Shown: one piece after another, positions 1 to 11,540 of the stretch
How the letters are laid out: every line of letters starts with the position of its first letter
Position numbering within the stretch: position 1 is the first letter of the stretch
Origin: Heliopora coerulea
Taxonomy: Eukaryota; Cnidaria; Anthozoa; Scleralcyonacea; Helioporidae
Direction of reading: 5' to 3'
Length of the DNA stretch: 64,000 nt
NCBI GenBank assembly: GCA_030142905.1
Contig: JASJOG010000002.1
Location: forward strand, 7,052,501 to 7,116,500
Notes under the pieces: generated by a model
The model's input: only the letters and a program-made list of their open reading frames with translations
Told to the model about the DNA's origin: nothing
The model's database searches: none
Program-made: the position numbers and the translations under genes

Positions 1-341
1 GGTTTTTTTTAAGTTAAATTAATCTTTACACATTAGCATTCCCTAAACAGGCATGAAAGCAAATCAGCATGGAGGAGGGGGGCCTAGATGCCTATTCTAA
101 AAATTGTCTGGTTACATAACTGTAGTCGTTCAAATTTGCTACAGTTTTTAATCCAACCTGATCTAAATTGGCTAAAAAATTGTATCTATACAAATGTACA
201 ATATATTTGGTAAGGTATATTTCAACGAGAGAGAATACAGATTCACGATACAATTATCTGAACTACTCTTCTACTTTTTCCCATCACACCGGGCCTATTT
301 CTTAAATTAGAAAATTTTGAGTTAAGTTGGTAAGTTTCATG

Positions 342-772
342 TTACACCTTTTGCTGTTCATTACCAGAAAATATACTATCACTAACGCCAACCTCAAACT
401 CATTAACGCAAAGCTACATTGATTTTATTCAATTGACGTTCATTAGCATAGATACTCAACCATCTGCATCAAAGGGCTTTCTATAGCACCAACAGACGAC
501 CATTAACACCATTCTACTATACATTAGGGATAATAAGATTTCAATTACATAAGAGAAATATCTTGCCTAATTGAAGTTTTATTACCCCTAATGTATAGTA
601 GAATGGTGTTAATGGTCGTCTGTTGGCGCTATAGAATGCCCTTCTATGCAAATGGTTGCGTATTTACGCTAGTGAACGTCGATTAAATAAAATGAATGTA
701 TTTTTGCGTCAATGAGTTCTAGGTTGACATTAATGATAGTATATTTTCTGGTAATGAACAGCAAAAGGTGTA
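342..772. repeat. palindromic MITE with CACCTTTTGCTG termini
   Basis: Two arms read as reverse complements: 342-560 begins TACACCTTTTGCTGTTCATT, and 575-772 ends with its complement. The central part (tactatacattagggata) is also inverted. Both ends abut TA, which could be a TA target duplication. No reading frame. A partial copy of one end is at 54658-54694. Confidence 0.75.
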
Positions 773-773
773 G

Positions 774-915
774 TAAAGGTGGTCGGTTGTTTGCAGTGCA
801 AGCTGTGTCAGTCGACTGGTGAATAGTCAGAAAAACTTGCTAAGATCTCAGAGTTGCTCGGAATACTTAGATCTGACACAGCTTGCACAGCACACAACTG
901 AACACCTTTATTAAA
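774..915. repeat. short foldback element
   Basis: About 140 bp with inverted arms: aaggtggtcggttg with gcaagctgtgtcag on the left, and ctgacacagcttgc with caactgaacacctt on the right. It abuts the preceding palindrome directly. No coding capacity. Confidence 0.65.
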
Positions 916-1464
916 TTTTTGATAGCATTATTATTGGGAGTGGGGACTAAAGCCCCCTAGTCCCCCTCTTCCGCTGGCCTTGCTATCGACATTGAAGATA
1001 GCAAATTATTTTTCATTATTTTTAACCGTACTGATCATTTTTGTGTCATCACTTTTTTACTGAAAAAAATAACACCAAGCTTTTTTACCGTTTTACGTTT
1101 AACTTTTGTAAACTGTCTTATATCTTGTTTAATGTCAGTTTCGTATCTAGTAAACGTTCCTGATCCACAGATCTTAAGCGATGATAAAAATAGATGTGAT
1201 TAAACAAAACAGCATTAACTCTTACCCAAATCGACAAATGAAGCGACCAAGCACAGTTTCAAAATTAACAAACAAGGGAGCAAAAGGAACGGTCCAAAAA
1301 GTGGCCGGAAAAAGATGGCTTCAGCAAAAGTTCTTTTTCTCATGATGGAGGACTCTGACTAACATAAAAATGTATTAGTGCATACTACCTTTAGGATACC
1401 TGGGAAGAACGCTCGTTTGTGAAAGTTTATTGAGACCCACTGTTCGTAAAGATGAATTTCTCTC

Positions 1465-2130
1465 GTTTTAAGCTTCTGATTTTTCCTTAGCTACCCACAA
1501 AAGAACTTGTTCGGAAACCACTTTGCCAACTTTTCCCACAAAAATTCTAAAACCTTTGTAAAATAACTTGCATCCTACACACTTTCTGATTGGACGAGCC
1601 TCACTTTCTTTCAGAGTACAGAGACACGCTGATGTCATTTTCATTTTGTATTTAATAAATAGCAAATTGCTTGAGTGTTTCCGTGCAGCGATACAAACTT
1701 GAACGACGTCATTTCAACCGGAAAAACGCCGAGTGTTTTCTGGTATTTTTCCTGTTAAAATGGCGTCATGAATGTTTCTATAACAATATAGAGACATGAA
1801 AGCTATTTTCTACTTGTTTTATATAATAACCAAGGTTTTTTCGAGTTTTAGTGACGCCATCTATGTTTCTGTACTCTAATACAAAATGAAAATAACATTA
1901 GTGTGTTCTATGAGAGAAAATGAGGCTTGTCCAATCAGAGCGTGCGTAGGGTGCCTGTTATTTTATAACAGAGTACACAAACATGGAAGACGTCACGAAA
2001 ACTCATTCATGACGCAATTTCAAAAGGAAAAAGATAGCTCAAAACACTCAGCTGCTCTTCATATGTTTCCACTCGACATTTTTCTGATTGAATTGACGTC
2101 ACTCATATTTCTGCCACAGCAAAGATAAAC
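1465..2130. repeat. inverted-repeat element
   Basis: The minus strand of 1555-1645 and the plus strand of 1886-1975 share the same sequence (both give MK(M/I)T..., EA.PIR.CVGC..LFY when translated), so the unit is a foldback about 650 bp long. The small translated frames are matched only to each other. I read this as a non-autonomous DNA element, not a gene. Confidence 0.5.
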
Positions 2131-3662
2131 TAGTCTTTTTTTTTTATTTGTTAAGCATATACCTTGTACATACGTCAAAAAGGCCTCCATTTCGTCTATT
2201 TTAGCTGTACAATTTGATTAGCAGTTAGCTTTCCAGTTATAACAGAGTTCAATAAAATCACTGTATTCCTGAAAAGTTGAAACGTAGCACCAAAACACGC
2301 TGAGATTTTTGTGGCATAAATGTTCACGATCGCATCGATGTCAAGCAGTGCCACAAAGAGCCACTACAGGCCTGGATGAAGGGTAGAGAAGTTGGTAGAC
2401 CCCCTCCAGTCAAAAATTAATTTCATTAACTTTTAACTTTTGGGCAAATTCACGGTATTGCACAATGTCTCGCCGTATGAACTCCAGAAATGAACGAAAC
2501 AGTAAAGCAATTCTAAATTTAAATCAGTAAATACAAGTCATACCAAATTCAAAATTTAATATAAATTCACTCATCTTTTCGTGCCTGGAATACGGACATC
2601 GCCAAATCGGAATGCGAAAACAGTCATATTGTCTTATTTAACTTAGAACTACAGATGGCACATGTGCAATAATACTTTATTCCAGTAATAAAAATTAAGA
2701 ATTCAATATAGTACTTTCCCGCCAGCAGGTTCCTTAGATTTCTTCTGGGCTCCCTTATTTCGTCCGGGCCAGCTGTCAATGTGACCCCACTACCACCCCC
2801 CTCTTTGCACTACTAATGGCAAGTACTAAATACCGTTATACCTTATATCCAACTTTGATATTAATTAGTAATTTCATCAGCTTATCCTTTTTATATCATT
2901 GAAGATATTCATTATATTATGTTAATATGCTGTAGAAAAGCGCTTTTATGGTTTCTAATCGCCGTCCAAATAGCCTTTCAATGAACATTGAAATTACTGT
3001 TTTATCGGTTTCCTTCAAAGCCAAACTTTTCCGAAATTAGAAATGGGCCTCAATGAAATTATCGCAAAATTTATATGGAAAATGAATTTGCAAAGAACTG
3101 TTTTTGGTGAGCATTCATTGTATAGCCAGTATTATAAACAATTATCGATTTACATTTGCCAATTGGTGACTTACATCATGATCTTAAGAGAAATGAAGAA
3201 AAAAATAGAATGATGACAGCTTCAAATAACGCAAACAGCTCTTCAAAACATTAAATTTCTGTCATTTATCGCTTCACAGCAACATTAAAATATATTCGTG
3301 GCGGTTGCAATTCGGCGGGAGTCATGACTCGCAAAGCTATTCAGAAGTCGCTTGGATTATTTTTGCTGACTCCGCAAGAAATCGCGCCATAATCGACTGA
3401 CGTCAAGAACGTTAGAATACTAAATTCCTCCCCCTCCAAAACAGCATTTCCTTTTTTACCTTTCTCAATGCGAATTTGGAAAATTTGCTTTCGGTTGGAA
3501 ATTTCCTTCCCTAGCCACAGTGATGACTCAGTGCCCTTTCACTGTGACATTAGAAACAAAATTGTTCAAAAGTAGAAGGTCCTAAAAATCTTCTTCAAAT
3601 TCTCAAAAATATTTTTAAATTTCCTTCAAAATGTAAGCATCGAATATGCTATGTAACCACGC
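2131..3662. other. unassigned non-coding DNA
   Basis: No coding frame, RNA gene or clear terminal repeat found. AT-rich, probably old repeat debris. Confidence 0.4.
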
Positions 3663-3746
3663 TATGCAATCCATTAAACTCTAAGAAGACTGGAACGATA
3701 TCTCCTGGAACGATATCGACTGGAACGATACCAGGCCCAGTGACCT

Positions 3747-4410
3747 CAATTTCCATATCTGAATCCCAGTCATTTGCTCGGGCAAAAAGTGAAGCAAAGA
3801 TGGCCGCCCATGGAGGAAAATTTTCGACGTCAGTTTCAGTCCTTTTCGCGGTATTGTACGTCAGTTCCAGTCCTTTCAGTTTTTGCTTGGTTTGACTTGG
3901 AAAACATTCACAACCATGGAAAAAATGCACAGACGAATTCCTATTGGACCAATTTTACATATTGGAGTGTTTAAAAGGATTTGTTATTGCCGTGTGGCCT
4001 AAGGGCTGTCCTAAATTGTCTAAAGATGGTAAACTGACCTTAAAAAAAAGGACGTGCACTTAGTACTTTTCTCAAGTAATTTTTCGGGACCATTTTATTA
4101 GGTTTCTCGCCAGTTTGGTAATTTATTTTTGTGAAAATATATAACCTGTAACTCGGTTTGACTTTGTCGAAATATATTTGAAATTCTTAAGCTCATTTGT
4201 ATCTTTTGAAGACGTGGTTTGTGTATACTTTCAATAAGAAAAATTTTCAGAAAATGAAAAAAGTCGCGTGAGAGACTAAAACTGACGTACAAGCCCGTGT
4301 AGGGAACTGAAACTGACGTCCAAAATTGGCCTCCATTGGCGGCCATCTTGGCTTCACATTTCATTGGTCAGTTAGCATTCCAGATATGGAAATTGAGTTC
4401 ACTGACAAGG
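3747..4410. repeat. foldback within the outer element
   Basis: Arms 3747-3850 and 4300-4410 are reverse complements (cctcaatttccatatctg versus cagatatggaaattgag; gcaaagatggccgcc versus ggcggccatcttgg). The right arm ends about 10 bp from the 5' LTR. Confidence 0.65.
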
Positions 4411-4419
4411 CCTCACTAT

Positions 4420-4567
4420 TGTAATGATATGACATTTAATACTCCGAAATTATTAATAACAGACTAATTAGTTAATGATACAACAAAGCTGTAACATGAG
4501 AACACATAGGTCAGTTGTCACTTGAGTTCATGAGAGCTAGGATAATAAAATACCACAGATCATAACA
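4420..4567 (+). repeat. 5' LTR
   Basis: 148 bp from TGTAATGATATG to CATAACA, about 95% identical by eye to 8657-8804. Unusually short for a gypsy LTR. Confidence 0.88.
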
Positions 4568-4695
4568 TGGTGTCAGGCGCGGGATAGATTAACAAAGGTG
4601 TAAAAGAAGGCAAGTTAAATCCACCCAAGGAACTGCGATTCGATGGAAACCTTAGCGAGAATTAGGAGCGATGGAAAAAAGAATTCAAATTCTAC

Positions 4696-5361
4696 ATGAC
4701 CGCCACAGAGTCGAACGATAAAGATGAAGACGTCAAAACTTCCAGACTTCTAACTACAATTGGAGAAAGAGCGCGAGAAATCTATTACACCTTTACCTTC
4801 GAAAACGAAGAAGACGGCATGAAATTGGAACCAGCACTAATAAAATTCGATGAATACATGAATCCCAAAAAGAACATTCCATACTTAAGATACAAGTTCT
4901 TCTCATACAACCAAAGCGAAGGACAAAACATTGACGACTATGTCACTGAACTGAAACTAAAAAGCACGTATTGCGAATTTGGATTACTAAAAGAGAGCCT
5001 CATAAGGGATCGAATTGTCGCTGGAGTGAGGGATACGAGAGTGCCAGAAAGATTACTGCAAGAACCTGACCTGACACTTGATAAAACAATGAGCATTTGC
5101 AGAGCAGCTGAAGAAACAAAGAAGCAGTCGGAAGTAATGCAGTGTAAAACGTCGCCAAATCAAGTCGACCAACTACGCCACCGAAAGGAGAAACCGCGAA
5201 ACAGAGGTAAACAAGATAAAGAAAACGTGATAACCAAAGGAAAATTTGTCGATACTGTGGAAGTCAACATGACAATGGACGCTGTCCCGCCTATGGGAAA
5301 TTATGCAAGAAATGTGGAAAGCAAAATCACTTTGCAAAAGTATGTTTATCAAATCAAATAA
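4696..5361 (+). pseudogene. gag polyprotein fragment
   Basis: 221-codon frame with a capsid-like helical region (FDEYMNPKKNIPYLRYKFFS, then QSEGQNIDDYVTELKLK), typical of retrotransposon gag. The nucleocapsid is not in this frame: two CCHC knuckles (CRYCGSQHDNGRC and CKKCGKQNHFAKVC) lie at 5247-5342 in the pol frame, one base back. The pol frame opens only after a TAA at 5217-5219, so the frame change falls between 5220 and 5246. No canonical slippery heptamer is evident there, so I favour mutation over programmed shifting. Confidence 0.8.
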
Positions 5362-6932
5362 ACGAGATGAATGCGAGAGATGACAACCATTCTAGTAAAG
5401 AAAGTATTGAAGGTGGAGACAACTTATATATTGGCACCGTCAATAACGAAGAGAAATCAACACGCCACTCCCTAACACAAGAAGAAAACGCGCGCCATAA
5501 AATCGAAATATATGAGAAGCAACATGATTCGAATACATGGACCGTATCAATTGATACATCTGGATTACTCGTCGAATACAAAATCGATACAGGAGCACAA
5601 GCCAACGTAATACCACAAAGCATATTCAAACGACTTTCAAAACAGCACAAATTACACCAAACGAAAGAGAAACTACTCGCTTATGATGGAACAGAAATAC
5701 CAATCTCAGGCAAATGCATACTACGACTAAAAAGAAAAGGAAAAATTGATTATCCGATACAGTTCTTCGTCGTCCCAATTAAGTCGTCTCCGATCCTAGG
5801 ACTAGCAACAAGTGAACGCCTCAACCTTATTAAACGTGTAAAGCAAATAAAGCGAACTTCCGACATTGCACAACATTATGGACAAATATTTGGAGATATT
5901 GGTTGCTTATCTGGAGAGCACGACATCAATCTGAAAACAGATGCAAAGCCGGTGGTACACCCTCCTCGCAAAGTACCGTACCTATTGAAAGACAAGCTAA
6001 AAGCTGAACTTGAACGCATGGAAAGAAATGAAATCATCGACAAAGTAGACGAACTGACCGATTGGGTGAATTCTCTAGTTATAGTCGAGAAGCCTAATGG
6101 AAAACTGCGAATATGCCTTGATCCATGCGATCTAAACAAGGCAATAAAGAGAGAACACTACCCAATGTGTAATGCTGAGTCAATTATGGCAGAAATGGCA
6201 GATGCAAAATTCTTTTTGAAGTTAGACGCGTCAAGTGGATATTGGCAAATAAAAGTCGATGAGGAGAGCTCTAAGATTCCAACGTTTAACACCCCATTTG
6301 GCTGATATAAATTTAAGAGACTTCCCTTTGGAATCTTAAGTGCAAGTGAAGTCTTCCAGAAGAAGATAACCCAGATGCTTGAAGGCATTGAAGGCTGCGC
6401 AAATGTTCAGGATGACATCATCATTTGGGGAAGGACCAAAGAAGAACACAATGTTCGCCTTTCGCAAGTCCTCGAAAGAATTGATAAATCCGGTTTGAAG
6501 TTAGAGAAGGAAAAATGTGTTTTTGGAACGACAGAAATGACCTTCCTCGGTCACATATTCTCAGATCAAGACGTAAAACCAGATCAAAAAAAGATCAGAG
6601 CGATCACGAACATGCCTATACCAACCAACAAGTCGGACCTACAAAGATTTTTAGGAATGGTCACATATCTTGGAAAATTTATTCCAGATCTTTCATCTAA
6701 GACAACATGTCTACGACAACTATTAGAGTCAAGCGCTGAATGGCAATGGACCGAGCATCAAGATAAAGCCCTTAAACAGCTCAAGAAAGAAATATCATCA
6801 AGCCCCACTCTCAAGTACTACGACCCTAAACTACAAACCATGATATCAGTTGATGTATCAAAGTATGGCCTAGGAGCAGTTCTACTGCAAAAGCATGAAT
6901 CATGGGCCCCAGTAGCATATGCCAGCAGATCC
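5220..6932 (+). pseudogene. pol part 1: zinc knuckles, protease, reverse transcriptase, RNase H
   Basis: Order: CCHC knuckles; retropepsin with Asp-Thr-Gly at 5586-5594 (IDTGAQANVIP); RT fingers/palm (VEKPNGKLRICLDPCDLNKA, LDASSGYWQI); TGA stop at 6303-6305 just before the KFKRLPFG region; palm with VQDD (6405-6416) where YxDD is the usual Ty3 motif; RNase H beginning (ISVDVSKYGLGAVLLQ). The frame closes at 6933. The stop sits where the family normally has Arg, consistent with a C-to-T change. Replacement of the YxDD tyrosine by Val is an extra sign of inactivity, though some lineages tolerate variation there. Confidence 0.88.
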
Positions 6933-7183
6933 TGACGAAAACAGAACAAAACTACGCACAAATCGAAAAAGAGACTTTGGCAATAGTGTTTGGCACTCAA
7001 CGATTCCACGATTACGTATACGGCAAGCCTTTCGTTGTAGAATCCGATCATAAGCCTCTCCAACCTATCTTCTCAAAACCGATTGCAAGTGCCCCTCCAA
7101 GAATCCAGAGATTCAGATTAAAACTCCAGATATACGACATGACAATACAGTATACCCCCGGAAAAAAACTTACCCGTTGCTGA
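6902..7183 (+). pseudogene. RNase H C-terminal part, shifted frame
   Basis: Continues RNase H and its connection (TKTEQNYAQIEKETLAIVF, then VESDHKPL and QRFRLKLQIYDMTIQYTPGK), all typical of Ty3/gypsy pol, but in a frame shifted relative to the upstream part near 6930. A second shift lies in the A-run near 7170-7176, after which the integrase frame resumes. Confidence 0.85.
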
Positions 7184-8579
7184 CATTCTGTCAAGAGCAT
7201 ACCTACCTCGACTACCAGAAGATGAACTTAATTTAGAGAGCCAAGTTCACATGGTAATATCCAATCTACCGATATCCGAAACAATGCTTAGTAAATTTCA
7301 ACGTGAAACCGCGAAAGACCAAGTCCTACAGAAGCTAAGCAATATCTTAAAAGATGGATGGCCGGACCACAAAGCACAGCTTCCAGTTGAACTTACACCA
7401 TACTTTCCATTCAGACAAGAAATCACCAAAGCCAACGGAATCATCATGAAAGGTGAACGAGTGATAGTTCCCTCGACCATGAGAATGGACATGAAAGAGA
7501 AAATACACGAAGGACACCTGGGAATCGAGGAATGTAAATCTAGAGCTAGAGAAACATTATTCTGGCCTGGGATGAACATGGAAATAGCGGAAATGATTAA
7601 AGGATGCAGTGTATGCCAGGAATATAGAAAATACCAATAGAAAGAGCCTCTGATGCCGCACAATCTTCTTACGAAGCCTTGGGAGAAAGTAGCAACAGAT
7701 TTATTCAAGTTTCAAAACAACGACTTTGTAATTGTTGTCGACTACCTTTCCAATTATCCAGAAATAGCAAAGTTGGACAACACCAGCAGCAAACAAGTCA
7801 TCCAGAAACCGAAGTCAATATTCTCAAGATATGGCACACCACGCGAAGTAGTCTCTGATAACGGACCACAATACAGCAGCAAAGAGTTTAAAGAATTTAC
7901 CAGAAAATGGGACTTTATCCACACCACATCGAGCCCGAAATGCCCAAAGTCAAACGGAATGGCAGAACGAGCGGTTCAAACTATCAAACAGCTCCTCAAG
8001 AAAGCTACCAAGAAGGGAGAAGACCGGTACATAGCAGTTCAAGCACATCGAGCATGCCCAGATCCTAACGGAGGACCGTCGCCTGCTGAACGACTGTTTG
8101 GAAGAAAGATTCGAACAAGACTTCCATCATTTCAACACTACACCCAGACACATAATGAGAACAACAAATACCTCCTAAAGAAAACAACCCTGATGGACAA
8201 GCAAAAAGAATATTACGACAGAACAGCAAAGAAACATCCATCACTTAAAGAAGGATCAACGGTTCGAGTAAATGAAGACGGTTCATGGCCAGTCAAAGCA
8301 AGAGTGATTGAACAAGACCAACACCCGAGATCCTACAAAGTCCAAACAGAAGAAGGCAAAGTGTTGAGACGAAATAGAAGAGATCTTCTTCAAACAAATG
8401 AACCATTCATACAAGCCAATGCGGAGGTCGAAGTACCACTTACTGAATGTCATAATACGGAGAGAGAAATTCAAAAGAAACGAAACGACACTCCAACAAC
8501 GAAAATAGATTCCAGAAAACTATCAACTATAGTAACTACACGTTATGGACGGGTTAGCAAACCGCCTGACTATTATTGA
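7184..8579 (+). pseudogene. integrase
   Basis: HHCC zinc-binding domain (HEGHLGIEECKSRARETLFW ... CSVC) ends at a TAG at 7638-7640. The catalytic core follows with the DDE residues in VATDLF, SDNGPQYSS and NGMAERA. The C-terminal part (KEGSTVRVNEDGSWPVKARV) is a GPY/F-like tail. The frame ends 78 bp before the 3' LTR. Inactive because of the internal stop. Confidence 0.88.
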
Positions 8580-8656
8580 TTCGTACACGTTTATACACGA
8601 TTAAACAGTATTGACTCTCTAGTTCAAATTTTGTTAAACTTTTAAGAAAAGGAAGA

Positions 8657-8804
8657 TGAAATGATATGACACTTAATATGCCGAAATTATTAATAACAGA
8701 CTAATTAGTTAATGATACAACAAAGCTGTAATTTGAGAACACATAGGTCAGTTGTCACTTGAGTTCATGAGAGCTAGGATAATAAAATACCACAGATCAT
8801 AACA
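8657..8804 (+). repeat. 3' LTR
   Basis: 148 bp from TGAAATGATATG to CATAACA, preceded by the polypurine tract at about 8642-8656. Confidence 0.88.
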
Positions 8805-9111
8805 ACCACTGAGTGAAGCCGACATGGGGGCAGCCATGTAGAGGTCAAAGCACGCGTGGGGGAAATTTGTATTGATCCTTTACTTTTCATGACAGTTAAT
8901 TCTGACAAATATGCAGTCCCACCGACATTGTCCTCTATTTACTGAGGATAGAAAAAGAAAACTGTCAAAAAATCCGAAATTTAGGTTAAGTTTTTCGCAA
9001 CAGGTTGCGTGTTTTATCGTGAAAGGGACTGAGATGACCTGCAAATTGACCTACATGTCAGCCTCCATGTTGGCTTCAAAATAAAGTTTACAGGTATCGT
9101 TCCAGTCTTTA

Positions 9112-9836
9112 GCCGCGTTTTCATTAGAGGCCTATACCTGACCAAGGACCGACCTGAAACGGTTAGTCCTCTAGTGTAAACGTGATGTGACTGACCTGAG
9201 ACCACGATTTCAGGCCCAGCTTTTGAGGTGGCCTGAACCTTCGGTCCCAGGTCAGACTTGGGTCAGTCCTGTAGTGTAAACACGTTTAGACCGACTTGAG
9301 ACCAGTTTCCGTGACAACTGGTCTAAAATTTGAGCCCAAGATAGTGGTTACTTCGCGGAATTTTGAGTTTTGGAGAGAGAATCACTGCGTGCCATAATCA
9401 GACGCAAATTTTGCATATCGGACAAAATTGTTATGGCTACTCGGAACGTCTGGGGAGACGATGAAACACGGCAGTTAATATCGTGGGGTGACGAGCAAAT
9501 TCAATCCGAGCTTCAAGACTTTAGCGTCCGAAATAACGTTGTCCATGGGAAGTTGGCGGACGCAATGAAGGAACACGGTTTTAATCGCGATGCGAAACAA
9601 GTCAAGACGAAGCTAAAACATTTGCGAGAAGTCTACAGAAACCACAATCCGCCATTGTTGCACTTTTGCGTCCGCATTACTTATTGCTACCCTTTGTACG
9701 TCATTTTGCATGCATACAATGGACCCAATTTGTGGGAACTCGGGCCTGAGCCTATATAAGCTGGTGTAAACGCACCATGTCAGGTTCAGGTGAGGCCCAG
9801 TTCAGGTCCATGTCAGACCTCTAGCGTAAACGCGGC
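9112..9836 (+). mobile_element. PIF/Harbinger-type non-autonomous element
   Basis: 725 bp with ends GCCGCGTTTTC and GTAAACGCGGC (inverted). It interrupts a sequence whose intact relative is at 57220-57246. The left flank is TTA and the right flank T-rich, compatible with a damaged 3-bp TWA duplication. It contains a Myb/SANT reading frame but no DDE transposase. Confidence 0.72.
9433..9759 (+). CDS. Myb/SANT-like DNA-binding protein of a Harbinger element
   Basis: From ATG 9433: MATRNVWGDDETRQLISWGD, then QSELQDFSVRNNVVHGKLAD, NRDAKQVKTKLKHLREVYR. This is the tri-helical Myb/SANT-like domain (W..ET..LI.....I...L, .V...LA..M...G..R...QV..K.K.L) that Harbinger elements encode beside their transposase; it binds element ends and recruits the transposase to the nucleus. 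After the domain the family pattern stops and the frame runs to 9759 with unrelated residues, so the C-terminal half is probably lost. A longer frame begins at 9370, but the domain fits the 9433 start. Confidence 0.7.
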   Translation: MATRNVWGDDETRQLISWGDEQIQSELQDFSVRNNVVHGKLADAMKEHGFNRDAKQVKTKLKHLREVYRNHNPPLLHFCVRITYCYPLYVILHAYNGPNLWELGPEPI

Positions 9837-9852
9837 TTTTTTAGAGTTCAAT

Positions 9853-10540
9853 GATGCAATCACCATGGCAATCACGCTACTATTACGCTATCGAACCAGG
9901 CCTAGGCCGGCATTTTTGGAGGAGAAACCGCGCGGAGCTTAAGGACGAAAAGAAGTGAAACTGTGATTCCGCTGACGCCGAGGGTAAAGAAACTGGTACA
10001 CGAGAACGAATTTATTCTGTTTATGTCGTCCTTCTAGTTTCTAATTGGTTGCAATATCACTGCTCTTTACCCTGTCGTGTTTGAAATGATCGGAAATATT
10101 AAAATAAGCATTAAATGGAAAATTGCTTTCACTATTGTTGGTAACAGTTGGAAGAAAGACTCCACGGGGCTTCCCTTAAATTTTGCTCGGAATGCTCAGC
10201 AAATGTTAATGAAATAATTGTCTTTGAATACAGTTCATCTTGGATACCAATGACAAGGAATGTTCATGACGCCCGTCATCACATTTTAAACCAATCCCAA
10301 AGCAGCCAAAGGTGAGGTGTGAGATGTGGATCAGGGGCACCCCACTTTCTCGATTTAGCGAATACAGGTTATCATCGGCAAAAATATGTTAGAAAGTGAG
10401 ATGAAAAACTGCTGAATTATGTATTTCAACTGGTAAATAACATAAACAGTGACCAGCGGATTTACCTCGCAGAAATCGAAGTCGTGGTATGAAAATAAGA
10501 GCCCTGCTAAAAATTTTAACAGCCAGAAGGGACATCTCCC
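9853..10540. other. unassigned non-coding DNA
   Basis: No supported gene or structured repeat seen. Confidence 0.35.
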
Positions 10541-10760
10541 AACAATGAAGTTAAAACTGGGTGGACATGTTTAAGAATAATCTACTGACGTTTCGTCGCT
10601 AGACTTGCAACATCTTCAGAATAACAAATGAATACAGAGCGTGAGTTTGCATACTAAATTATATTTACAAGGTATAAAATAACACAAAGCCAATGAGGAA
10701 AGAGGGAGGTGTGAGGAAAGGAAACATCGAGAGGTGGAGAGAGTGATCAAAACAAGGAAG
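10540..10760 (-). mobile_element. possible Penelope-like element 3' fragment
   Basis: Contains gacgtttcgtcgctag followed by caacatcttcag, the same arrangement found in the Penelope-like tails at 40960-40985 and 44570-44595. No protein part remains. Confidence 0.4.
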
Positions 10761-10789
10761 CGGGAACAGAGCGGATACCGTAGAATTCC

Positions 10790-11480
10790 GAACGTAACGG
10801 CCCTCGTTACTTTCGGGGGCCGATATTTTCGGGGGGTCGCTACTTTCGGATACTTAAAATACGTTAGGAAGAAACAGCTATTGAATTGACTTAGTTATCA
10901 AGAGATGAGAGGAATGAAATCTCCAACATTTTTACTACCGGATTGTATTACACTGATTGTCGAATTAGATATAAAACTACAAACATTTTGACCAGAATAA
11001 ACAATAAAGCAAAAACAAAAAAGTCATTTTGAGGCCATGTGTATACGGTGTTTTCTTTTTCACAGGAGTTGAAAACAATGGCTTTATTATCTGAAACAAT
11101 ATGAAAACGATAGAAAACGACATCGTGTGCACATGGTCTCGACACCGTGTCACAGAGTAAATAATCAACTATTAGACTATTGACTCTGTGACCGTGTGCA
11201 CGACAGCAGCGATGAGGAGCTTGACATGGTTGTTAGCAACGATGGTGGCGACGTGTAAGAGAGAACATGCTGTAAATATTGGAAAATTAACGATGAACAC
11301 GTACTTTCTTAAAAAACATGTATTAGTACCTTTAAGGTGATTGTTAACTTTGAATACAAAAATTACTTTTTGTTGGATAAACATGTGTTTGAAACATAAA
11401 GGCACCACATTCAAAGGGGCCGCTACTTTCGGAAAATTTTAAAAATCTCACAAATTTGACGTTACTTTCGGGATTCTGCG
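10790..11480. repeat. direct-repeat region with GCTACTTTCGG motifs
   Basis: gttactttcggg / gctactttcgg motifs recur at 10806-10850 and 11415-11475 with G-rich context. No coding frame recognised. Origin unknown. Confidence 0.35.
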
Positions 11481-11540
11481 GTAGTTTCGTAGATTTCGAG
11501 CTTAAAATTAAAAATGAGAAGGAATCCCTAAATTGGGAAC

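Larger units (their letters stand above)
4420..8804 (+). mobile_element. Ty3/gypsy LTR retrotransposon, decayed
   Basis: Two 148-bp LTRs (TG...CA) bracket gag, protease, reverse transcriptase, RNase H and integrase in the Ty3/gypsy order. A primer-binding-like tggtgtcaggcgcgg follows the 5' LTR at 4568, and a purine run (aagaaaaggaaga) precedes the 3' LTR. The LTRs differ at only a handful of positions, so insertion is fairly recent. The coding part nevertheless has two in-frame stops and several frame changes. Flanking 5-mers (actat, accac) do not match, so no target duplication is claimed. Confidence 0.92.
3673..9852. mobile_element. outer nested DNA element (Mutator-like termini), interrupted twice
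   Basis: Left terminus ATTAAACTCTAAGAAGACTG, right terminus ending TTTTTTAGAGTTCAAT; the ends are imperfect inverted repeats continuing into GGAACGATA(T/C)C on both sides. Flanks tATGCAATCc (3663-3672) and gATGCAATCa (9853-9862) share 8 of 10 bases, a target duplication of Mutator size. The inner part 8810-9110 matches the uninterrupted family member at 56882-57246. An LTR retrotransposon sits at 4420-8804 and a Harbinger-type element at 9112-9836 inside it. No transposase of its own is visible. Assignment to the Mutator group rests on duplication length only. Confidence 0.65.

Noticed and set aside
1468..2128. Two small Cys-containing proteins
   Set aside because: They are inverted copies of the same repeat arm and match only each other.
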